The notes under the pieces: generated by a model
Seen by the model: the letters and a program-made list of their open reading frames with translations, nothing else
Told to the model about the DNA's origin: nothing
The model's database searches: none
Translations under genes and position numbers: made by a program
In this document: positions 21,924-30,890 of the stretch, piece by piece
Layout: each line of letters starts with the position of its first letter
Position numbering within the stretch: position 1 is the stretch's first letter
NCBI GenBank assembly: GCA_039931065.1
Contig: JBDTSP010000017.1
Span: forward strand, 1 to 64,000
DNA from: CADEED01 sp039931065
GTDB lineage: Bacteria; Pseudomonadota; Gammaproteobacteria; Steroidobacterales; Steroidobacteraceae
Direction: 5' to 3'
DNA: 64,000 nt

Positions 21924-23359
21924 AGCGCCTCATGAAAGCCCGTTTCGCGACCGCCGTTGTCGCGCTCGCCCTCGGCTGTGCGCTGACGATCAACGGCGCC
22001 GCTGCCGCGGATGCGGGCACGCCGGGAGTCAAAGTGCCGGCCAACACGCGCTTCGTATTGCCGAATGGCCTGACCGTGATCCTGGTGCCGAAGAAAGACG
22101 TGCCGCTGATCGCGTTCAGCGGGTTTATCCGCGGCGGCGCGCTGGCTGATCCGCCGGGCAAGCCCGGCGTCGCTTCGCTTGCGGCGGGATTGCTCGATCG
22201 CGGCGCGGGTAAACGCAGCGCCTACGAGTTCGCGGATGCCGTCGAAGGCGTCGGTGGCACGTTCAGTGCCGCTGCGACCTCGGAAGCGATCTCGGTATAC
22301 GGCCAGTTCCTGACGCGCGACCGCGCGCTGCTGATCGAACTGCTGTCCGACGCGTTGATGCGGCCGCATTTCGACGCCGCCGAGTTTTCGAGTTACCGGG
22401 ATCGCGAGATCGAGTTCATCAAGTCGGCAAAGGATTCCGATCCCTCGCAGCTGATGGGCATCTATGGCCGCGCGGTATTGTTCGCCTCGCATCCGTTTGG
22501 CAAGCCGCAGGGCGGCAGCGAGCGCACCCTGGCCGCCATCACGCAGGGCGACGTGGTGAGTTATCACGCCGCCAATTTCGGCGCCGATCGCACCACGCTG
22601 GTGTTCGCCGGCGACCTGGACGCGAAATGGATGAAGCAGGCGTTGACCACCGCATTCAAAGATTGGGCGAAATCGAAGGCGCCCGCCGCGCAGCTCAAGG
22701 CAGCGGCGCGCATCAGCGGCCGGCGCGTTTTGCTGGTCGATTCTCCCGGCGCGGTTCAGACCTACTTCTGGCTCGGCAACGTCGGGGTAGATAGACACTA
22801 CAGCGGCCGGCCGGCGCTCGACCTGGTGAACACGCTGTACGGCGGGCGCTTCACCAGCATTCTCAATACGGAGCTGCGCATCAAGTCGGGCCTCTCGTAC
22901 AGCGCGAATTCGTCCTTCGTGCGCGGCAGCGTGCCCGGCGAGTTCTCGATCCGGTCGTTCACGCAGACGGCCACCACCGGCGAAGCGCTCGACCTCACGC
23001 TCAAGACGCTCGAGACCCTGAAGCACGATCCGCTCGCGCCCGAGATGCTCGAGTCAGCGCGCGCGTACGTACTCGGCCAATATCCCCTGCGGCTCGAAAC
23101 CGCATCGAACTGGGCCGCGGCGCTGGCGGACCTCGAGTTCTACGGTCTCGGCAAGGACTACATCGAAGGGTACGGGCCGGCGTTGGCGAAGGTGGACCTG
23201 GCGGAAACCGCCGCCGTAACGGCCGATGCGTTCCCACGCGCGACCGATCTCGTGATGGTGCTCATTGGCGATGCGGCCAGGATCCGCGAGATCGCCGCCA
23301 GGTACGGCACGGTCACCGAGATGAAGCTCTCGCAGCCCGACTTCGTACCGGCGCCTTAG
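21920..23359 (+). CDS. M16 family protein, non-catalytic partner
   Basis: A 479-residue paralogue of the preceding protein with its own signal peptide (MKARFATAVVALALGCALTINGAAAA). The M16 fold is clear (LPNGLTVILVPKKDVPLIAFSGFIRGGAL, ADPPGKPGVASLAAGLLDRGAGKRSA). The HXXEH zinc motif is missing: the corresponding segment reads GVASLAAGLLDRG. It keeps the substrate-binding R/Y-type region in the second lobe (GRFTSILNTELRIKSGLSYSANS). It should pair with the active subunit to form the closed chamber. Translational coupling by a 4-bp overlap supports equal synthesis. Confidence 0.88.
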   Translation: MKRLMKARFATAVVALALGCALTINGAAAADAGTPGVKVPANTRFVLPNGLTVILVPKKDVPLIAFSGFIRGGALADPPGKPGVASLAAGLLDRGAGKRSAYEFADAVEGVGGTFSAAATSEAISVYGQFLTRDRALLIELLSDALMRPHFDAAEFSSYRDREIEFIKSAKDSDPSQLMGIYGRAVLFASHPFGKPQGGSERTLAAITQGDVVSYHAANFGADRTTLVFAGDLDAKWMKQALTTAFKDWAKSKAPAAQLKAAARISGRRVLLVDSPGAVQTYFWLGNVGVDRHYSGRPALDLVNTLYGGRFTSILNTELRIKSGLSYSANSSFVRGSVPGEFSIRSFTQTATTGEALDLTLKTLETLKHDPLAPEMLESARAYVLGQYPLRLETASNWAAALADLEFYGLGKDYIEGYGPALAKVDLAETAAVTADAFPRATDLVMVLIGDAARIREIAARYGTVTEMKLSQPDFVPAP

Positions 23360-23361
23360 TA

Positions 23362-24270
23362 ATGTCGGATCACGGTTCATCCGCCACGGCGATTCTCTAT
23401 GCATTCGTCGCGAACCTGGGGATCGCGCTGGCGAAGCTGGCGGCGGCTATCTACACGCACTCGGGCAGCATGCTGGCGGAGGCCATCCACTCGTTCGCGG
23501 ATTGCGGCAACCAGGTGTTGCTGTTCATCGGGCTCAAGCAGGCGCAGAAACCACCGGATGCCAAACATCCGCTGGGGTACGGCAAGGTCACGTACTTCTG
23601 GAGCTTCGTCGTCGCGTTGCTGCTGTTCTCGATGGGTGGGCTGTTCTCGATCAACGAGGGCTGGCACAAGCTGCATTCGACGGAGCCGCTGCACAAGGTA
23701 TGGGTCGCATTGCTCGTGCTCGGCGTGTCGGTAGGACTCGAGTTCGGCTCGCTCATGGGCTGCCTGCGCGAAATCAAGAAGCTGCGCAAGGAAAGGTCGC
23801 TGGGCTACTGGCTCAAGAACACGCGCAACGCGGAGCTCGTCGTGGTGCTCGGAGAAGACGTCGCGGCGCTGATCGGCCTGGTACTCGCCTTCGTGTTCGT
23901 GGCGCTGGCCTCGGCAACCGGGAATCCCGTATTCGATGCCATTGGATCCATCGTCATCGGCGTGGTGCTGGTGTGTGTGTCGATCTTCGTGGCGCTGCGG
24001 ATCAAGTCGCTGATCGTCGGGCGCTCGGCCGAGGACGATCTGCAGCAAGCGATCCGCGCGGACATCGAGGCGGATCCCAACATCGATGCGCTGTTGAACG
24101 CGATCACGATGCAGTTGGGTCCGGATGTGATGCTGGCGCTCAAGGTTCGCATGAAGCCGGAAATCGCGATCGAGACCGCCGTTGCGCACATCAACGCGCT
24201 CGAGCAGCGCATCAAGTCGAAGTTCCCCGAAGTTGCCTGGTGCTTCGTGGAACCCGACGTCGCAGACTAA
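23362..24270 (+). CDS. Cation diffusion facilitator family transporter
   Basis: A 302-residue CDF transporter with about six membrane segments. The metal-site residues of TM2 (HSFADCGNQ) and TM5 (GEDVAALIG) are visible, as is the HPLGYGK loop typical of CDF proteins. The C-terminal cytoplasmic domain (about 215-300) carries DIEADPNIDALLNAITMQLGPDVMLALKV. The pattern resembles the ZnT9-like branch of CDFs. Zn2+ or Mn2+/H+ antiport is the usual activity, but the metal cannot be read from sequence. It starts 2 bp after the M16 partner gene and probably belongs to that operon. Its stop abuts a palindromic element. Confidence 0.88.
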   Translation: MSDHGSSATAILYAFVANLGIALAKLAAAIYTHSGSMLAEAIHSFADCGNQVLLFIGLKQAQKPPDAKHPLGYGKVTYFWSFVVALLLFSMGGLFSINEGWHKLHSTEPLHKVWVALLVLGVSVGLEFGSLMGCLREIKKLRKERSLGYWLKNTRNAELVVVLGEDVAALIGLVLAFVFVALASATGNPVFDAIGSIVIGVVLVCVSIFVALRIKSLIVGRSAEDDLQQAIRADIEADPNIDALLNAITMQLGPDVMLALKVRMKPEIAIETAVAHINALEQRIKSKFPEVAWCFVEPDVAD

Positions 24271-24345
24271 AGTAGTACCGGGCAGGGATCAGGTCGACGT
24301 CAGCGATTGAGCCGACGTCGATTCAATCCCTGCCCGGTACTACTT
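24270..24345. repeat. Family A palindromic element, copy 2 (76 bp)
   Basis: Perfect 20-bp arms (24270-24289 and 24326-24345) beginning AAGTAGTACCGGGCAGG enclose a 36-nt interior. The interior contains a nested perfect inverted repeat (TCGACGTC/GACGTCGA). The element overlaps the last base of the CDF stop codon and ends 5 bp before the convergent DUF924 gene stop. Confidence 0.92.
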
Positions 24346-24350
24346 CCGGA

Positions 24351-24983
24351 CTACTTCCCGGCACCAGCTTCCATCTTCTCCAGCCATTCGCGTTCTGCCG
24401 GCGTGCTCTCCCGCCCGAGCGCGACATTGCGCGTCGGAAACCGGCCGAACTTCTCGATGACGTCGCGATGTTGTCGGGCATACCCGCGCACCGATTCGGC
24501 GAACTCGCGCAGCCCGGGCGGAGCCTCGTCCACCAGCCGGTCGAACGCCACGATGGACGCATTCTGCGCCTCCATCGATTCCGCATGTTCGAGCGGTAGA
24601 TAGAAGAACAGCCGCTCGACCGGATCGAGCGCGGCATCGGCCGCGAGCTGCAGGCCTTCCGCGGCCAGCGCCAGCGCCTCGCGATCGAACGCAAACGCGG
24701 CGGCAGTGCCGCGATACGCGTTCCGTGGCACCTGATCGAACAGGATGATCAACGCCAGTCGCCGCTTGGGGCTGGACGCCCACGCGGCGAACTCCCCGCG
24801 CGCGGCGCGTTCGAGCATGGGTTCGAGCGTCGAGCGAATCAGCGCATCGCGTGCCGCGACCGCAGCTTCCCCATCGCCGCCAAACCAGAATCGGGATCGT
24901 TCCGCGAGACCTTCCGTATCGAGCGGAGCGTCTCCAAACCAGAACCCGAGAACGTCGTGCGCGCTGTGCATGCAGCGCGGCAT
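24351..24983 (-). CDS. DUF924 family protein
   Basis: A 210-residue cytoplasmic protein of the DUF924 family. The conserved blocks are visible: VLGFWFGD near the N-terminus, LILFDQVPRNAYRGTAAAFAFD in the middle, RLFFYLPLEHAES, and KFGRFPTRNVALGRESTPAEREWL near the C-terminus. The fold is an all-helical TPR-like bundle and the function is unknown. The frame could start at MPRCMHSAHDV or at the inner Met (MHSAHDVLGF). It is divergent from the 1393-residue protein gene; its 3' end faces a palindromic element shared with the CDF gene. Confidence 0.85.
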   Translation of the reverse strand: MPRCMHSAHDVLGFWFGDAPLDTEGLAERSRFWFGGDGEAAVAARDALIRSTLEPMLERAARGEFAAWASSPKRRLALIILFDQVPRNAYRGTAAAFAFDREALALAAEGLQLAADAALDPVERLFFYLPLEHAESMEAQNASIVAFDRLVDEAPPGLREFAESVRGYARQHRDVIEKFGRFPTRNVALGRESTPAEREWLEKMEAGAGK

Positions 24984-25052
24984 GTTAGACCAATTGCCGC
25001 GTCGCGAGCGTTGTTACACTCACGCCTGCCACGGGGTAAGAGGGCTTCGCTC

Positions 25053-28000
25053 ATGCACACGCTGATCCGCTTGGGGCTGGTTGCGTTCGTATTCCTGTGT
25101 TCCTGCCCGGCGCAGGCACAGGAATCGCTACCGCCGCAGTTGCGTGACTGGCAGGGCTGGGTACTACGCGGCGAGGAATTCCGGCGCTGCCCGTTTCTCG
25201 CCTCGGCCAGCCTGCAGCCCGGCCAGCCCATCGACGCCAGTGCCTTTCGCTGCGTGTGGCCGGAGCGGCTCACGCTCAACGTCGACGCGCGCGGCGGCAC
25301 GTTCGCGCAGCGCTGGCAGGTCTTCTCCGAAAGCTGGGTGACGTTGCCCGGCAACCTCGAACACTGGCCACTGGATGTACGCGTGAACGGCGCGCCCGCC
25401 GCGGTGGTGGCGGTCAACGGCGCGCCCACGCTGCAACTGCAACCCGGCAGTTTCGCGATCAGCGGCCGCTTCGCCTGGAACACGCGGCCGGAGTCGTTGC
25501 CGTTGGCCGACCTGACCGCGCTGGTCGATCTGAGCGTCGACAAGCAGCGCGTGGCGCAGCCCGAACGCCCGGCCGGCGCGGTGTGGCTGGGCAAACGCCG
25601 CAGCGCCGAACAACCGGCCGCGCTCGAAGTGCAGGTCTATCGCCTGGTCCGTGACCAGGTGCCCGCCTATCTAATCACCCGCATCCGCCTGAACGTCTCG
25701 GGCGATGCACGCGAAGAATTGCTGAGCACCGCCTTGCCTGATGGCTTCGCGCCGCTCACGCTCACCGGCGGCTTGTCGGCGCGTCTGGAGCGTGACGGCA
25801 AACTACGCGTGCAGGTCCGCGCCGGTTCGCACGAGATCACGTTGACCGCGCGCGCCAGCGGTGTGGCGGCCACGTTCACCCGCCCCGATGCCAGCGGCGG
25901 CAAATGGGCACGTGAAGAAGTGTGGAGTTTTGCGGCCGACGATGCGTTGCGCGTCGCGGCGGCCGAAGGTGCGGAGGGCATCGATCCCATCCAGGCCAAT
26001 GTGCCGCGCGAGTGGCAACGATACCCCGCATTCCGCATGGCGGACGACTCGAAACTGACGGTCGTCGAACGCAGCCGTGGGTTGGCGAACGTCGACGACA
26101 ACCGTCTCTCGCTCAATCGCGATCTGTGGCTCGATTTCGATCACGGCGGCTTCACGGCCGTCGACAACATCACGGGCACGATGCGCCGCGACTGGCGGCT
26201 CGACATGGCCGCGCCATTCGAGCTCAAGAGTGCCGCGTCGGGCGGCGAGCCATTGCTGGTCACCGCGGGTGCCGACGGGCGCACCGGGCTCGAAGTACGC
26301 ACGCCGCGGCTCGTCCTAACTACCGTGGCGCGCGCACACGCCGGCGGCGTATTGCCCGCGACGGGGTGGGCCGGGCGTTTCGACGGCGTCAACGGCACGT
26401 TGCACCTGCCGCCCGGTCACCAGCTCATCGCGGCGATCGGCGCCGACTCGGCGCCGGGTTCGTGGTTCGAACGCTGGGGCTTGTGGAGCGTGTTCGGCGT
26501 GTTGATCGTCGTGGCGTTTGTCTACTGGACCGCGGGCCTGGTGCCCGCGGCCATCGCCGCATTCGCCTTCCTGCTCACGTACCAGGAGGCGCCGACGTAC
26601 ATCTGGCTGTGGGGAAACCTGCTCGCTGCGCTGGCCGTGGCGCGGGCCGCGCCCGAGGGCCGGTTTCGCCGCCTCGCCAGCGGCTATCGCACCGCGAGTT
26701 TCGTGGTGCTCGCGCTCGCCCTGCTACCGTTCATGTGGATGCAGGTGCGAATCGCGCTTTATCCGCAGCTCGAGAGCCAGGGATATCAGGCGACGCTGGG
26801 ACGTGCGACGCCCAACTATCAGATGGCGGAGCCCCCGATCGAGGCCAACATCATGGAGGAGCAGCAGGTTCCAATGGATATGGCGGCCCCGGCCGCGGCG
26901 CCGCTGCCGCCGCAGAAGTTGGCGCGCGCCTCTGAAGCCGCTGACGGCGCGAGCGGAGATTCGTCGCCGTATTCGGCGCGCAAACGCGTGTCCGGTCTCA
27001 ATTCCATGAACGTCGTGCAGCGATACGCGAGTGGCACACGTTTGCAGACCGGCCCGGGCATACCGGCCTGGCGCTACAACTCTTATGACTACCAGTGGTC
27101 CGGCCCGGTCGAAGCCGCCGACACGGTGCGGTTCGTCTACCTGGGCCCGGTGACCTTGTTCTTCTGGCGGCTGTTCGGCGTCGCCGCCTTGGGAGTGCTG
27201 TTCCTGTGGCTCGCATCGTTGAGTTACGGCGGCAACGGGCGCTTGTCAGGTATGCCGCGCGTGCCCGTATCCGCCGGTGGTGTGGCCGCCGCGTACGCGC
27301 CACTGCTGCTGGCCGCGCTCGCAGTCGGCGCATCGCCGCCCGCCGGCGCGCAAACCCGGCCGGACAATGAACTGCTCACACAGTTGAAGCAGCGCCTGAC
27401 CGAAGCACCCAGATGCGCGCCGCACTGTGCGGAGATCTCCGAGGCGCGCGTCGTGGTCGACGGCCAGCGGCTGGAGATCACCCTGCGCGTGAGCGCGCTC
27501 GCGAACGTGGCGGTCGCGATGCCGCACGCGAGCGATCGCTGGCAGATCGACGACGTCGCGGTCGATGCGCGTGCTTCGCTTGCCATGGCGCGCGAAGGCG
27601 ATTCCACGCTGTGGGTGCCGTTCACTCCGGGCGCACACACCGTGCGGCTCGCCGGCCGGCTCGCGCCCGCCGCGTCCATCCAGGTCGCCTTCCCGCAGCC
27701 GCCGCGTGCCGTCGATGTCAGTGCTTCGGGCTGGACGGTCAGCGGCACGAACGAAGGCCGGCTGGTCTCCGGCACGCTCGAGCTGGCCCGCGAGCGCGGC
27801 GCCGAGCGTTCGGGCGGCGCTGGCGATCAGCTCGAGTCCGGCAGCGAGTTCGCGGCCTTCGTACGCGTCGACCGCGTCTTCAATCTCGACCTCGACTGGT
27901 CGTTGCAGACCGTGGTGACGCGTATCGCGCCGCTGCGCTCGGCGGTATCGGTGGAGATTCCGCTGGTGAAGGGCGAGTCGGTGCTGACCCCCGGCGTCGA

Positions 28001-29234
28001 AGTGCGTGATGGCGCGCGCGCGCTGGTCGGGCTCGGCACGGGCGAGGCGAACACGCAGTGGCAGTCGGGGCTGGCGCGTACCGAAACGCTCGAAGTCTCG
28101 CTGCCCGAAGACGCCGCCCGCACCGAGGTGTGGAGTTTCCTGGTGAATCCGCAGTGGCACGTGGACTTCGAAGGTTTCCCGCCGGTTCTGCCCGACGACG
28201 AAAACGGTTTCAACTGGGTGTTTCGTTTCATCCCGCGGCCGGGCGAAAAACTGGCGGTGCACGTGACGCGGCCGAAAGGCGTGGAGGGCGCAACCCTCGC
28301 CATCGATTCCGTGAGCATGACGACGGAGGTCGGCCAACGCTCCGCCAATTCGTCACTGCAGTTCGAGTACCGCAGCACGCAGGGTGGCCGTCACATGCTC
28401 AAGTTGCCGGCGCAGGCGCGGGTGACCGCTGTGATCTTCGACGGTCAGGCGGTGCAGGTACGGCCGGAGAAGGGCGAACTGCCGCTCGCGTTGTCGCCCG
28501 GCAAACACAACGTGCAGATCCACTGGGACGAGTCGGACGACGTGTCGTTCCGCACGCATCCGCCGGGCGTCGATCTCGGCTCGCCGGCCAGCAACATCAG
28601 TCAGAACGTCCAGATGCCGCAGTCGCGTTGGCCGCTGTTCGCGACGGGACGGGGAGTGGGACCGGCGGTGCTCTACTGGGGCGAGCTCGCGGTGTTCATC
28701 GCGCTCGCGTGGGTGCTGGGGCAGTGGAAAAAATCGCCGCTCAAGTTCCACCAGTGGCTGCTGTTGGGCCTCGGACTCTCGACGCAATCGTGGTGGGTGT
28801 TTTCGTTCACCGCCGCGTGGTTGATCGCGATGCGCTGGCGCGAGCATTGGCAGCCGAACGAAACGTTCGCACGCTGGCGCTTCAACACCGTCCAGGTGTT
28901 GCTGGCGGTGTTCACGGTGATCGCGATCTCGACGCTGGTGTTCTCGGGAATTCGTAATGGCCTGCTGTCCGCGCCCGACATGGGTGTGACCGGCCCCGGC
29001 TCAGGCTACGGCCAGTTCGCCTGGTTCCAGGATCAGACGGCGGGCTTGCTCGAGGCGCCGACCATCTACTCGGTGCCGATGTGGACCTACCGGCTGCTGT
29101 TCTTCGTGTGGGCCGGATGGATGGCGTTCGCGCTGGTCGGCTGGCTGCGCTGGGCGTTCAACGCCTGGAAGACCGGCGGGTTGTGGAGAGGGGGCAGCCC
29201 CCCTTTCCCAGCAAAAGGGGACAGTCCTCGCTGA
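25053..29234 (+). CDS. Large envelope protein of unknown function (1393 residues)
   Basis: I do not recognise this family. The start at 25053 has GAGGG eight bases upstream and a signal peptide (MHTLIRLGLVAFVFLCSCPAQAQ). Residues 25-470 are beta-rich and predicted periplasmic. Hydrophobic helices follow near 478-512 and 547-570, then a Pro/Ala-rich loop, further helices near 701-724 and 744-766, and a second beta-rich periplasmic region (about 770-1190). Four more helices lie near 1207-1225, 1236-1260, 1282-1300 and 1348-1370. The two halves look like a duplicated arrangement of sheet domain plus membrane helices. The final residues (RGGSPPFPAKGDSPR) are encoded by a palindromic element inserted at the 3' end. 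Confidence 0.75.
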   Translation: MHTLIRLGLVAFVFLCSCPAQAQESLPPQLRDWQGWVLRGEEFRRCPFLASASLQPGQPIDASAFRCVWPERLTLNVDARGGTFAQRWQVFSESWVTLPGNLEHWPLDVRVNGAPAAVVAVNGAPTLQLQPGSFAISGRFAWNTRPESLPLADLTALVDLSVDKQRVAQPERPAGAVWLGKRRSAEQPAALEVQVYRLVRDQVPAYLITRIRLNVSGDAREELLSTALPDGFAPLTLTGGLSARLERDGKLRVQVRAGSHEITLTARASGVAATFTRPDASGGKWAREEVWSFAADDALRVAAAEGAEGIDPIQANVPREWQRYPAFRMADDSKLTVVERSRGLANVDDNRLSLNRDLWLDFDHGGFTAVDNITGTMRRDWRLDMAAPFELKSAASGGEPLLVTAGADGRTGLEVRTPRLVLTTVARAHAGGVLPATGWAGRFDGVNGTLHLPPGHQLIAAIGADSAPGSWFERWGLWSVFGVLIVVAFVYWTAGLVPAAIAAFAFLLTYQEAPTYIWLWGNLLAALAVARAAPEGRFRRLASGYRTASFVVLALALLPFMWMQVRIALYPQLESQGYQATLGRATPNYQMAEPPIEANIMEEQQVPMDMAAPAAAPLPPQKLARASEAADGASGDSSPYSARKRVSGLNSMNVVQRYASGTRLQTGPGIPAWRYNSYDYQWSGPVEAADTVRFVYLGPVTLFFWRLFGVAALGVLFLWLASLSYGGNGRLSGMPRVPVSAGGVAAAYAPLLLAALAVGASPPAGAQTRPDNELLTQLKQRLTEAPRCAPHCAEISEARVVVDGQRLEITLRVSALANVAVAMPHASDRWQIDDVAVDARASLAMAREGDSTLWVPFTPGAHTVRLAGRLAPAASIQVAFPQPPRAVDVSASGWTVSGTNEGRLVSGTLELARERGAERSGGAGDQLESGSEFAAFVRVDRVFNLDLDWSLQTVVTRIAPLRSAVSVEIPLVKGESVLTPGVEVRDGARALVGLGTGEANTQWQSGLARTETLEVSLPEDAARTEVWSFLVNPQWHVDFEGFPPVLPDDENGFNWVFRFIPRPGEKLAVHVTRPKGVEGATLAIDSVSMTTEVGQRSANSSLQFEYRSTQGGRHMLKLPAQARVTAVIFDGQAVQVRPEKGELPLALSPGKHNVQIHWDESDDVSFRTHPPGVDLGSPASNISQNVQMPQSRWPLFATGRGVGPAVLYWGELAVFIALAWVLGQWKKSPLKFHQWLLLGLGLSTQSWWVFSFTAAWLIAMRWREHWQPNETFARWRFNTVQVLLAVFTVIAISTLVFSGIRNGLLSAPDMGVTGPGSGYGQFAWFQDQTAGLLEAPTIYSVPMWTYRLLFFVWAGWMAFALVGWLRWAFNAWKTGGLWRGGSPPFPAKGDSPR

Positions 29235-29296
29235 AGAGGCTCTTTCTCACGAATAGATGGCTGTCCCCTTTTGCTAGGAAAGGGGGGCTGCCCCCT
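29189..29296. repeat. Family B palindromic element, copy 1 (108 bp)
   Basis: The 36-bp arms (29189-29224 and 29261-29296) differ at one position and enclose a 36-nt loop. The arms contain GGGGGCAGCCCCC then CCCAGCAAAAGGGGACAG. The left arm provides the last codons of the 1393-residue protein. The right arm's edge provides the TAG stop of the convergent gene at 29295. Confidence 0.92.
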
Positions 29297-29683
29297 ATTC
29301 GCAGAGGCCTTCGAGATAGCCTTGCGCGGCTGGCGACAGACGCTTGCGCGCCAGTTCGCGGGCCTTGGGTTCGTCGACGATCTGCTCCAGCGGTCCGCTC
29401 ACGAGGATGTGACGCACCTTGGGGTCGTTCGCAGCCTTGCGCGCGAGCTTGTTCAGCACGGTGAAGCCACGGGAGATCTTGTCGCTCTTGAAACGCCGGT
29501 GCTCGATCGAGCTGGCGAGATACTTGCCGAAGCGGGCGTACAGGAAGTAATCGTCGTTCCCAACGTGGAAACGGGCTTCGGCAAAAAAGTCGGGGAAATT
29601 CTTCTCGAGATACTGATTGACGGTATGAAGACGAGGGCCAGAGTCGCTGTCATTCGACGCAACGAGTTTCTTCATTTCAGTCA
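29295..29683 (-). CDS. Hypothetical cytoplasmic protein
   Basis: A 129-residue protein with no signal peptide. It has an N-terminal helical segment (HTVNQYLEKNFPDFFAEARFHVG) followed by a mixed region (DDYFLYARFGKYLASSIEHRRF) and basic helices (LNKLARKAANDPKVRHILVSG, PKARELARKRLSPAAQGYLEGLCE). I do not recognise a family with confidence. I chose ATG 29683 (MTEMKKLVASND) because a GGAGGTGG sequence precedes it closely; the frame is open to 29759. The stop TAG is supplied by the outer edge of the adjacent palindromic element. Confidence 0.55.
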
Positions 29684-29795
29684 TCCACCTCCACTTGGGT
29701 CCGGGGCACCATTTCTGGACGTCACGACCGGTTCCCAACCCCGCAACGCGCGCGAACATTAGGGCTAAGCGAACTCAACTGCAATAGGACGCACC

Positions 29796-30209
29796 ATGAA
29801 ATTTCTCGCAGTTCTCATCACCGCGAGTTTGCTCGCCGCGTGCGCAAGCAAAACGAGCGACGAAGAAAAAGTCCGCGCGCTCATCGCGAGCGTGGAAGAG
29901 GCTGCGGAAGCGGGCGACACCAGCGACGTGCTCAAGCGGGTCGCGCCCGACTACTCGGATAAACAGGGGCTCGACAAATCCCAGCTGCAGAATTTCCTGC
30001 GCGGATATTTTTTGTCACATCCAAAGATCGAACTGCTCGTGAACATCGAGTCGCTGGAATTTCCCGCGGAGGGTCTCGCCCGCGCCCGCATCGGCGTGGC
30101 CTCCGTGGCGCTCGACCAGTTCGGCGGCGACACGGCCACGCTCGACGTGGAGTTGCGCCGCCACGATGGCGACTGGCTAGTCACCCGTGCGGACCGCGTC
30201 GCGCGCTGA
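29796..30209 (+). CDS. NTF2-like lipoprotein
   Basis: A 137-residue lipoprotein with lipobox LLAAC (Cys16, MKFLAVLITASLLAAC). The mature part resembles a small cone-shaped NTF2/SnoaL-type domain: helices EEKVRALIASVEEAAEAGDTSDVLKRVAPDY, then strands including RARIGVASVALDQ, TATLDVELRRHDGDWLVTRAD. Such lipoproteins are common and usually uncharacterised. It stands between convergent and codirectional unrelated genes. Confidence 0.65.
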   Translation: MKFLAVLITASLLAACASKTSDEEKVRALIASVEEAAEAGDTSDVLKRVAPDYSDKQGLDKSQLQNFLRGYFLSHPKIELLVNIESLEFPAEGLARARIGVASVALDQFGGDTATLDVELRRHDGDWLVTRADRVAR

Positions 30210-30347
30210 GCGGGGCCCCGCTACGTCAAAGCCGTCGCAGGATGCATACGATTTGTGAACAGCGTCACTTTTTAGGCTTTAATACGCATCAAACGACGCC
30301 GACAACTGTCTATGAGAGTGCACTAAACCCATTTCCGAGTCCGACCG

Positions 30348-30863
30348 ATGCCTGACCGTCGCAAACCACCGTTCGAGAAAAGTAGCCGCCACGAAGGCGC
30401 TCCGCTGCCGTCGGACTCGGGTGGGTTCAGCATCGAGACGACGACGATGCGTCTCAAGTCGTTGACGCTGCGCCGCTCCGAGAGCGTCAAAGCCGCAGTC
30501 GAGCCGAAATCCCCAGGCGAAGATGCGGATGACATGAGGCGCGGCGGCGGTCCGTCCGGCCGGGTGCGTCACGACGAGCGCGGCATGGCGGTCTGGGACT
30601 GGGCCGTGGCCACCGGCGAGTTCGCGACCTTGTCCGCCACGCGCGCGATGAAGAAGCTCTCCCTCGAAGATCTCCAGATCGAAGAACCGACGCCCTCGAA
30701 GCTGAAGGTTGCGCCGCAAGGCCGCGATGTCGGTGGCGGCGGTGATCCGTACAACCAGCGCGGCAGCGGTCAGCGTCCGGGTGAAGCCGGCAAACGCCAG
30801 GGCGTCACCGGCTCGGCCGACCGTGCGGCCGTGCTCGACCAGTTGCTGGGCAAGAAAAAATAG
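30348..30863 (+). CDS. Hypothetical basic protein with conserved WDWAVATGEF segment
   Basis: A 171-residue, low-complexity, basic protein with no signal peptide. Most of it is predicted disordered. One segment (about residues 80-115, MAVWDWAVATGEFATLSATRAMKKLSLEDL) looks ordered and is the kind of block that tends to be conserved. The tail ends in ...LDQLLGKKK. The function is unknown. Its stop codon is part of a bidirectional terminator shared with the convergent metallopeptidase gene. Confidence 0.6.
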   Translation: MPDRRKPPFEKSSRHEGAPLPSDSGGFSIETTTMRLKSLTLRRSESVKAAVEPKSPGEDADDMRRGGGPSGRVRHDERGMAVWDWAVATGEFATLSATRAMKKLSLEDLQIEEPTPSKLKVAPQGRDVGGGGDPYNQRGSGQRPGEAGKRQGVTGSADRAAVLDQLLGKKK

Positions 30864-30890
30864 CCGCTCGGGCTACTTCTTTTTCTTTTT
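30855..30890. terminator. Bidirectional terminator containing both stop codons
   Basis: The stem TAGCC/GGCTA (30861-30875) has a 5-nt loop. On the plus strand it is followed by a T-rich run made by the Lys codons of the opposite gene. On the minus strand it is followed by six T made by the Lys codons of the plus gene. Both stop codons lie inside the stem. Confidence 0.7.
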
